Origin: Aquisalimonas sp.
GTDB taxonomy: Bacteria > Pseudomonadota > Gammaproteobacteria > Nitrococcales > Aquisalimonadaceae
Length of the DNA stretch: 5,234 bases
Reading direction: 5' to 3'
Assembly: GCA_007127625.1 (NCBI GenBank)
Contig: SKYZ01000344.1
Span: 1 to 5,234 of the forward strand
In this document: positions 1 through 5,234 of the stretch, in pieces
How the letters are laid out: every line of letters begins with the position of its first letter
How positions within the stretch are numbered: the first letter of the stretch is position 1
Translations under genes and position numbers: made by a program
The notes under the pieces: generated by a model
Seen by the model: the letters and a program-made list of their open reading frames with translations, nothing else
What the model was told of the DNA's origin: nothing
Database searches by the model: none

Positions 1-952
1 CAATGGCGGCGCGTTCCACGCCCAGTTCGTCGGCGATAGCAATGGCGGCCAGGGCGTTGAGGACGTTGTGGCGCCCGGGCAGGTTGAGGGTGATCTCCAG
101 CGGCTCGGGGTCACCGTTGATGCGCACGCTGAATTCCGTGCGGCCGCCGCTCTGGCGCAGATTGCACGCCTGCAGATCGGCCGCGGCGTCAATACCGTAG
201 GTGCGCACCGGGCGTGTCACTTCCGGCAGCAGTTCGGCCACTTCCGGGTCGTCCAGACACAGCACGGCCAGGCCATAGAAGGGAATGTGGTGGAGGAATT
301 CCAGGAACGTGGCACGCAGGCGCCGGAAGTCGCCGCCGTAGGTCCCGAGATGGTCGGCATCGATGTTCGTCACCGCCGCGATCATCGGCTGCAGATACAG
401 GAACGACGCGTCGCTCTCGTCGGCCTCGGCCACCAGGAACTGACTATCGCCCAGGCGGGCGTTGGCACCGGCGCTGGTGAGCCGGCCGCCGATGACGAAC
501 GTGGGATCCAGACCTCCCTCGGCCAGCACGCTCGCCACCAGGCTGGTGGTGGTGGTCTTGCCGTGGGTGCCCGCCACGGCAACCCCATAGCGGAACCGCA
601 TGAGTTCCGCCAGCATCTCCGCCCGCGGCACCACCGGGATGCGCGCTTCCCGGGCGGCCTGCACCTCGGGGTTGTCCTCACCCACCGCGGTGGAGACCAC
701 CACCGCGTCGGCGTGTGCCACATGGCCCGGCGCGTGACCGATGCGGATGGTCGCACCCAGCTCGCGCAGACGCGCGGTCACCGGGTTGTCCTTCAGATCA
801 CTGCCGGAGATCCGGTAGCCCAGGTTCAGCAGCACCTCGGCAATCCCGCTCATGCCGGCACCGCCGATGCCGACGAAGTGAATCCGCCGGACCCGGCCCA
901 TGGTGCCGGGGCGGGTGTGATCAATGGGATGCGGGCGCTGGCCGTTGCTCAT
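1..952 (-). CDS. murC: UDP-N-acetylmuramate--L-alanine ligase MurC (partial, C-terminus beyond window)
   Basis: Cytoplasmic ATP-dependent ligase that joins L-alanine to UDP-MurNAc, the first amino-acid step of the peptidoglycan stem peptide. I translated 317 residues from the ATG at 952; the frame is open to the window edge. The N-terminal UDP-binding domain shows the glycine-rich [12 protein letters not shown] (25-36). The central ATPase domain has the P-loop GTHGKTTTT (128-136), EADESDAS (176-183), NIDADH (196-201) and PGRHNVLN (292-299). Family members are about 490 residues, so roughly 170 residues, mainly the C-terminal amino-acid-binding domain, lie off the left edge. The start is set by a GGAGGT six bases upstream and by an ATGA overlap with the murG stop. 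The next in-frame ATG (residue 18) has no comparable support. The motifs fit MurC rather than MurD, MurE, MurF or Mpl. The visible part shows no frameshift. Confidence 0.97.
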   Translation of the reverse strand, partial: MSNGQRPHPIDHTRPGTMGRVRRIHFVGIGGAGMSGIAEVLLNLGYRISGSDLKDNPVTARLRELGATIRIGHAPGHVAHADAVVVSTAVGEDNPEVQAAREARIPVVPRAEMLAELMRFRYGVAVAGTHGKTTTTSLVASVLAEGGLDPTFVIGGRLTSAGANARLGDSQFLVAEADESDASFLYLQPMIAAVTNIDADHLGTYGGDFRRLRATFLEFLHHIPFYGLAVLCLDDPEVAELLPEVTRPVRTYGIDAAADLQACNLRQSGGRTEFSVRINGDPEPLEITLNLPGRHNVLNALAAIAIADELGVERAAI

Positions 953-2037
953 CGAGCCACCTCCAGACAACGTTCGGCCACTGTCTCGGCGGCATCCGGC
1001 CGCGCCACTGCACGGGCTGCACGGGCCATCGCCAGCAGCCGGTCCCGGTCGCCGCCCAGCGCCTGCAAGTGCTCCTGCAACCGCGCCGCCGTGAGTTCAT
1101 CCTGGGGCAGCAGGACCGCAGCGCCGGCATCCACGAGATGGCGGGCGTTGGCGGTCTGGTGGTCGTCCACGGCATGGGGCAGTGGCACCAGCACGGCGGG
1201 TACGCCGGCAATGGCAAGTTCGCTCACGGTCAGCGCGCCGGCCCGGCACAGCACCAGGTCCGCCCACGCGTAGGCAGCGGCCATGTCGCTGATGAAGGCC
1301 GAGACTTCGGCTTCCACGCCGGCATCGGCGTAGGCCTGCCGGGCGATGTCCTCGGTACGCTGACCCGCCTGATGCCAGACGACCGGACGTTCGGCTTCGG
1401 GTGTCCGTGCAACGGCGCAGGCCACGGTCTCGTTCAGGGCCTGGGCGCCAAGGCTTCCGCCCAGCACCAGGAGCCGCCAGCGGCCGGAGCGCGGCGTGCG
1501 CTGCTCCGGCGGTGCCAGCCGCAGGATGTCGCCGCGGACGGGATTGCCGGTCACCTCGGCGTCGCCACCGGGGAACGCGCCGTCGAATCCGGCCAGCACG
1601 GCGCGGGCGCAGCGCGCCAGCAGGCGATTGGTCAGCCCTGCACGGGCATTCTGCTCGTGGATCACCAGCGGGTAGCGCAACAGCCATGCGGCCAGGCCGC
1701 CGGGACCGGCGACGTAGCCGCCCATGCCCAGCACCGCGCGGGGACGTTGCCGCCGCAGCGCGCCCGCGGCCTCGAGGCCGGCGCGCAGGATTCGCACGGG
1801 CGCCAGCAACCAGCCAGCGGCGCCCTTGCCGCGCAGGCCGCGCACGGTGAGCCACTCCATGGCGAGTCCGGCCCCGGGCACCACACGCGCCTCCAGCCCT
1901 TCCCGGGTACCCAGCCAGACGACGGGAACACCCCGGGCGCGCAGCGCATCCGCCACCGCCAGTGCCGGGAACACGTGGCCGCCGGTCCCGCCGGCCATGA
2001 TCAGCACCGGCGCCTGATTGGCCGCAGACCGGTTCAT
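949..2037 (-). CDS. murG: UDP-GlcNAc:lipid I N-acetylglucosaminyltransferase MurG
   Basis: Peripheral inner-membrane GT28-family glycosyltransferase on the cytoplasmic face. It transfers GlcNAc from UDP-GlcNAc to lipid I, giving lipid II. The product is 362 residues, close to the 355 of E. coli MurG. The N-terminal acceptor/membrane domain has GGTGGH (16-21), GMGGYVAGP (104-112) and HEQN (127-130). The C-terminal UDP-GlcNAc domain has GGSLGAQ (193-199), FISDM (248-252), [10 protein letters not shown] (264-273) and a [14 protein letters not shown] stretch (285-298). The start at 2037 is preceded by AGGAGG with a five-base spacer and overlaps the ftsW stop as ATGA. The frame stays open far upstream of this ATG, through ftsW, but that stretch is a GC-rich shadow: homology begins at residue 11, just after this start. 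The gene end overlaps the murC start by four bases. All key motifs are intact. Confidence 0.98.
   Translation of the reverse strand: MNRSAANQAPVLIMAGGTGGHVFPALAVADALRARGVPVVWLGTREGLEARVVPGAGLAMEWLTVRGLRGKGAAGWLLAPVRILRAGLEAAGALRRQRPRAVLGMGGYVAGPGGLAAWLLRYPLVIHEQNARAGLTNRLLARCARAVLAGFDGAFPGGDAEVTGNPVRGDILRLAPPEQRTPRSGRWRLLVLGGSLGAQALNETVACAVARTPEAERPVVWHQAGQRTEDIARQAYADAGVEAEVSAFISDMAAAYAWADLVLCRAGALTVSELAIAGVPAVLVPLPHAVDDHQTANARHLVDAGAAVLLPQDELTAARLQEHLQALGGDRDRLLAMARAARAVARPDAAETVAERCLEVAR
959..964 (-). promoter_or_regulatory. murC ribosome binding site
   Basis: The minus strand reads GGAGGT here, six bases before the murC ATG at 952. It lies inside the last codons of murG (Leu-Glu-Val-Ala-Arg). 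It decides the murC start over the later in-frame ATG at 901. Confidence 0.8.
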
Positions 2038-3221
2038 GATGCCCTCCTGCGGCTTGCCGGACGCGCGGCCATGCGCCGTTCGTAATCCACACGCAGGACC
2101 ACGGCAAGAGCAATCCCGGTGGACAGCATGCTGCTGCCGCCGTAACTCATCAGCGGCAGGGTCAGGCCCTTGGTGGGCAACAGGCCCATGCTCACACCGA
2201 TATTGATGAAGCTCTGCAGACCGAGCCAGAACCCCACCGCCAGGCTGACGTAGCCGCCGAAGTGGTGATTCTCCCGGAGCGCGGTCATGCCGATGGACAG
2301 TACACGCCAGACGATCCAGCCGTAGAGGGCAATCACCACCACCACGCCCACCAGCCCCAGTTCCTCGGCCAGCACCGCAAAGACGAAGTCCGTGTGCGCC
2401 TCCGGGAGGTAGAACAGCTTCTGCACGCTGGCACCGAGACCAACGCCGAGCCATTCGCCCCGACCGATGGCGATGAGCGACTGGGTGAGCTGGAAGCCGG
2501 TATTGAATGGATCCGCCCACGGATCCACGAAGGCTGTCAGGCGCGTCACCCGGTACGGCGAGGTAACGATCAGCATCCACGCCACCCCGCCGGCCCCGAG
2601 GACAAGGGCAGCGAAGCGCCACAGCGGCACCCCGGCCAGGAACAGCAGGCCCAGACCGGTGGCACCGAGTACCAGCGCGGCGCCGAAGTCCGGCTGCATC
2701 AGCAGCAACAGACCGGTGACTCCCAGCAGGACGATGGGAATGAGAAAGCCCTGCATGGACCCCCGCACGCGGTCTCCCCGGCGCACCATGTAGGCAGCCA
2801 GGTAGAACAGCACGCCGAACTTGGCCACCTCGGAAACCTGCAGATGGAAGATTCCCACCGGGATCCAGCGGGTCGCACCGTTGACCTCCCGGCCAACCCC
2901 CGGGATCAGCACCGCCACCAGCAGAAGGAACGCGCAGAGCAGCAGCAACCCGCTGGCCTGGTACCAGCGCTGCACCGGCACCTGCAGCACCAGCCAGACA
3001 CCCACCAGGGTCATGCCGAGGAACAGCAGCTGTCGTTGCAGAAAATAGAACGGCGAGCCGAACTGGCTGTCGGCCAGTGACATGGAAGCGGAGGTCAGCA
3101 CCACCAGGCCCACCACCACCGCAGTGGTCAGGGCCCACACCAGGCGCTGGTCCAGGTTCGGCCACAGGGCGCTGGCGCGGCGGGCCTCGCCGGCGGCGGC
3201 ATTGAGCACGCGCACACTCAT
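2034..3221 (-). CDS. ftsW: Septal peptidoglycan glycosyltransferase FtsW (SEDS family)
   Basis: Integral membrane SEDS-family polymerase that builds septal glycan strands from lipid II together with the class B penicillin-binding protein FtsI. The product is 395 residues (E. coli FtsW has 414) with about ten hydrophobic segments and a short Arg-rich cytoplasmic tail. Diagnostic parts are NGATRWI (114-120), QPDFG (176-180), the LPEAHTDF loop (272-279) carrying the family's catalytic aspartate at D278, and the C-terminal SEDS signature (about 339-364, ending in MSYGGSS). The PEAHTDF wording and location between murD and murG favour FtsW over RodA. The start at 3221 has GGGGAGG eight bases upstream and forms an ATGA overlap with the murD stop. 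The gene end overlaps murG in the same way. The commonly seen QPSE motif near the third or fourth membrane segment reads QVSE here (128-131). Confidence 0.97.
   Translation of the reverse strand: MSVRVLNAAAGEARRASALWPNLDQRLVWALTTAVVVGLVVLTSASMSLADSQFGSPFYFLQRQLLFLGMTLVGVWLVLQVPVQRWYQASGLLLLCAFLLLVAVLIPGVGREVNGATRWIPVGIFHLQVSEVAKFGVLFYLAAYMVRRGDRVRGSMQGFLIPIVLLGVTGLLLLMQPDFGAALVLGATGLGLLFLAGVPLWRFAALVLGAGGVAWMLIVTSPYRVTRLTAFVDPWADPFNTGFQLTQSLIAIGRGEWLGVGLGASVQKLFYLPEAHTDFVFAVLAEELGLVGVVVVIALYGWIVWRVLSIGMTALRENHHFGGYVSLAVGFWLGLQSFINIGVSMGLLPTKGLTLPLMSYGGSSMLSTGIALAVVLRVDYERRMAARPASRRRAS
2043..2048 (-). promoter_or_regulatory. murG ribosome binding site
   Basis: The minus strand reads AGGAGG here, a full consensus Shine-Dalgarno, five bases before the murG ATG at 2037. 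It sits inside the 3' end of ftsW, in the codons for the Arg-rich tail. It fixes the murG start even though the reading frame is open far upstream. Confidence 0.85.
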
Positions 3222-4552
3222 GGCGCCAGCCTCCCCACCGCATCGGCAAACGCGCGGCCGCGTGCCTCGTAACCGGCGTACTGATCAAAGCTGGCGCAGG
3301 CCGGGGACAGGAGCACGGTATCCCCGACCTGCGCCACCTCGCACGCCCGCGCAACCGCATCGTCCATGTCGCGGGCACGAACCTGGGGCACCCGGTCGCC
3401 CAGCGCACGCGCCAGGACCGGTGCATCTTCACCGACCAGCACCACGGCGCGCGCCTTACGCGCCAGCGGTTCCGTCAGTGGCGTGAAATCGGCACCCTTG
3501 CCCTGGCCGCCGGCGATCAGCACCAGTGGCCCATCCAGGCCTTCCACCGCCGCCAGGGCGGCGCCGACATTGGTGGCCTTGGAGTCGTTGATCCAGCGCA
3601 GCCCCGCATGGTCGCCCAGCCACTGCATGCGATGGGGCAGACCGGCAAACTGCTGGAGCACGCGCAGGCAGGCATCGGACGGCAGGCCGACGGACTCGCC
3701 CAGGGCCAGCGCCGCCAGGGCGTTGAGCTGATTGTGCCGTCCCTGAAGGGCCAGGGAGTCCACGGGCAGCAGGGCATCGCGGTCCCGTGCCAGCCAGTCG
3801 CGGCCGCCGCTGCGGAGGATGCCGTAGCCGTCCTGCGGCGGTGCCGCCAGGCCAAAGGGCCGAACCGCGCGGTCACGCCGGGCCATGGCAGCGACCCGGG
3901 GATCGTCCCGATTCACCACCATGACACCGCCACCGCTGTAGACCCTGGCCTTGATCGCAGCGTAGGTCTCCACGTCGCCATGGCGATCCATGTGATCGGC
4001 ACTGACGTTCAGCACCACCGCCGCTGCCGGCCGGAGGGAATAGGTGGTTTCAAGCTGGAAGCTGGACAGTTCGAGCACGTACAGGTCCGGCTCCGGGTCG
4101 TCCAGCAGATCCAGCGCCGGGGTCCCGAGATTGCCGCCGACACCGGCCCGCTTGCCGGCCTCTGCCACCATCTCCCCGACCAGGGTGGTCACGGTGCTCT
4201 TGCCGTTGGAGCCGGTAATGGCCACCACCGGGGCGCGGGCGTGGCGGGCGAACAGCTCGATCTCGCTGATGACGGGCACGCCGCAGAGCCGGGCCTGGCG
4301 AAGCGCCGGCTCCTCCAGGGAGACACCGGGACTGACCACGATCTCGGCGGCATCCGCCAGCAGTGTGGCATCGAAGGCGCCCAGGTGCAGCGGAATGGCG
4401 GGATCCAGGTCGTGGACCGCGCTTGCCGCCGGCGGCCGCCGGCGACTGTCCGTGGCGGCCACGGCAACACCACGGCGGTGAAGGAAGCGCACGCACGCCT
4501 CCCCGGTCCGACCCAGACCGACCACCACCGTTGTACGCACGTTTGTCGCCAT
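3218..4552 (-). CDS. murD: UDP-N-acetylmuramoyl-L-alanine--D-glutamate ligase MurD
   Basis: Cytoplasmic ATP-dependent ligase that adds D-glutamate to UDP-MurNAc-L-Ala. From the ATG at 4552 the protein is 444 residues (E. coli MurD has 438). The N-terminal Rossmann-like domain has VVVGLGRTG (9-17). The central ATPase has GSNGKST (114-120), ELSSFQLET (161-169), ADHMDRHG (185-192) and K201, which aligns with the carbamylated lysine of the family. It also has GRHNQLNALAA (281-291). The C-terminal domain has GLPHRMQ (314-320), NDSKATN (322-328) and LSPACASFDQ (425-434). An alternative ATG at 4564 directly abuts the mraY stop and would add four residues. I prefer 4552 because it has an AGG (4558-4560) five bases upstream and gives the usual short lead before the first beta strand, but the SD is weak and the choice is uncertain. 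The stop overlaps the ftsW start as ATGA. Confidence 0.97.
   Translation of the reverse strand: MATNVRTTVVVGLGRTGEACVRFLHRRGVAVAATDSRRRPPAASAVHDLDPAIPLHLGAFDATLLADAAEIVVSPGVSLEEPALRQARLCGVPVISEIELFARHARAPVVAITGSNGKSTVTTLVGEMVAEAGKRAGVGGNLGTPALDLLDDPEPDLYVLELSSFQLETTYSLRPAAAVVLNVSADHMDRHGDVETYAAIKARVYSGGGVMVVNRDDPRVAAMARRDRAVRPFGLAAPPQDGYGILRSGGRDWLARDRDALLPVDSLALQGRHNQLNALAALALGESVGLPSDACLRVLQQFAGLPHRMQWLGDHAGLRWINDSKATNVGAALAAVEGLDGPLVLIAGGQGKGADFTPLTEPLARKARAVVLVGEDAPVLARALGDRVPQVRARDMDDAVARACEVAQVGDTVLLSPACASFDQYAGYEARGRAFADAVGRLAP
3230..3236 (-). promoter_or_regulatory. ftsW ribosome binding site
   Basis: The minus strand reads GGGGAGG here, eight bases before the ftsW ATG at 3221. It lies within the last codons of murD, so ftsW translation probably begins on ribosomes that have just finished murD or close to them. 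Confidence 0.75.
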
Positions 4553-4564
4553 GACTGCCTGCAT

Positions 4565-5234
4565 TTACCTGATCTTCAACGACGCCAGACCGATCAGCAC
4601 CAGAATCACGGTGATGATCCAGAAGCGGACGATCACCCGCGGCTCCGGCCAGCCCTTGAGTTCAAAATGGTGGTGCAGCGGCGCCATGCGGAACACGCGC
4701 CGACCGGTGAGCTTGTACGACGCCACCTGCAACATCACCGAGAGGGTTTCCACCACGAACACGCCGGCCATGATGAACAGCACGACCTCCTGGCGGGTGA
4801 CCACCGCCACCACCCCCAGCGCGGCGCCCAGCGCCAGCGCGCCCACGTCGCCCATGAACACCTGGGCCGGGTAGGCGTTGAACCAGAGGAACCCCAGCCC
4901 GGCGCCCACCAGGGCACCGCAGAAGATGACCACCTCGCCCACGCCGGGGACGAACGGAATGCCCAGGTAGTCGGCGAACTGGAAATGGCCGGAGGCGTAG
5001 GCGAAGACGCCCAGGGCACCCCCGACCAGCACCGCCGGATTGATCGCCAGGCCGTCGAGCCCGTCGGTGAGGTTGACGGCATTGCTGGCACCGACAATCA
5101 CCAGGTAGCTCAGCGGGATGAACAGCCAGCCCAGCTGCCAGGTGACGTCCTTGAGGAACGGCAGGATCAGCGTGGTTTCCACCGCATTCTGTGCAGTAAT
5201 GAACAGGGCGACCGCAGCCCCCAGGCCCACCACC
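4565..5234 (-). CDS. mraY: Phospho-N-acetylmuramoyl-pentapeptide-transferase MraY (partial, N-terminus beyond window)
   Basis: Polytopic inner-membrane enzyme that transfers phospho-MurNAc-pentapeptide from its UDP carrier to undecaprenyl phosphate, making lipid I. The visible 222 residues correspond to about the last 60 percent of a protein of roughly 360 residues. Family hallmarks are [13 protein letters not shown] (51-63 of the fragment), [14 protein letters not shown] (118-131) containing the catalytic-site aspartate D129, and [17 protein letters not shown] (183-199) with the HHH motif. Several membrane segments lie between them, and the chain ends in a hydrophobic helix followed by LKIR. 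The upstream DD motif and the true start lie off the right edge; the GTG at 5233 is internal to the gene, not a start. The TAA stop at 4565-4567 touches or nearly touches murD. The motif set separates it from the related WecA/TagO family. Confidence 0.97.
   Translation of the reverse strand, partial: VVGLGAAVALFITAQNAVETTLILPFLKDVTWQLGWLFIPLSYLVIVGASNAVNLTDGLDGLAINPAVLVGGALGVFAYASGHFQFADYLGIPFVPGVGEVVIFCGALVGAGLGFLWFNAYPAQVFMGDVGALALGAALGVVAVVTRQEVVLFIMAGVFVVETLSVMLQVASYKLTGRRVFRMAPLHHHFELKGWPEPRVIVRFWIITVILVLIGLASLKIR

Noticed and set aside
338..352. MurC has HLGTYGG where E. coli has HMDTYQG, a possible active-site change.
   Set aside because: The conserved histidine, Thr-Tyr and following Gly-Asp are kept. 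The changed residue appears to vary among MurC proteins, so it is not evidence of altered function.
715..2085. Long open frame on the plus strand (456 codons) opposite murG and murC, and a similar one at 68-1273.
   Set aside because: The translations are rich in Gly, Ala, His, Arg and Gln with no recognisable domain. They lie exactly opposite clear murC/murG coding sequence. This is the usual antisense shadow of GC-rich genes with few stop codons.
2262..3080. Plus-strand open frame of 272 codons, rich in Gln and His, opposite ftsW.
   Set aside because: The composition is what results from reading the complement of hydrophobic membrane-segment codons. No domain, and ftsW on the other strand is unambiguous.
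949..3432. Apparent 827-residue minus-strand protein that would fuse an extra N-terminal half to MurG.
   Set aside because: The part upstream of 2037 is a shifted frame through ftsW and the end of murD and shows no domain. MurG homology begins just after the ATG at 2037, which has a perfect AGGAGG site. The open frame is chance in GC-rich DNA.
1..5234. Possibility of a novel system, inserted cargo gene, small RNA or repeat array inside the cluster.
   Set aside because: The five dcw genes account for every base except 0 to 12 at the mraY/murD junction. No inserted gene, direct repeat array, terminator hairpin followed by a T run, or composition shift was seen.

Overview
The window holds five genes of the division and cell-wall (dcw) cluster, all on the minus strand. 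In transcription order, from right to left, they are mraY (3' part), murD, ftsW, murG and murC (5' part). Both ends of the window cut through a gene. Every protein aligns motif by motif with its well-known family. I see no mobile element, RNA gene, CRISPR array or unknown system.

The DNA is clearly GC-rich. The gene order mraY-murD-ftsW-murG-murC and the wording of the proteins (for example the MraY C-terminus and the MurC N-terminal half) resemble Gammaproteobacteria. A halophilic or sulfur-oxidising lineage such as the Ectothiorhodospiraceae is possible, but that narrower placement is a guess.

Layout: 4565-5234 mraY C-terminal part; 3218-4552 murD; 2034-3221 ftsW; 949-2037 murG; 1-952 murC N-terminal two thirds. 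There is essentially no intergenic DNA. murD begins 0 or 12 bases after the mraY stop, depending on which ATG is used. The other three junctions are all 4-base ATGA overlaps, each preceded by a good Shine-Dalgarno sequence lying inside the upstream gene. This is a co-transcribed, probably translationally coupled operon whose promoter lies beyond the right edge. No internal terminator or convincing promoter is visible.

Together the genes cover the middle of peptidoglycan precursor synthesis. MurC adds L-Ala to UDP-MurNAc and MurD adds D-Glu. MraY moves the finished phospho-MurNAc-pentapeptide onto undecaprenyl phosphate to give lipid I. MurG adds GlcNAc to give lipid II, and FtsW polymerises lipid II into septal glycan with its partner transpeptidase. 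By analogy with other dcw clusters, murE/murF should lie just beyond the right edge and murB, ddl or ftsQAZ beyond the left edge; neither is visible here.
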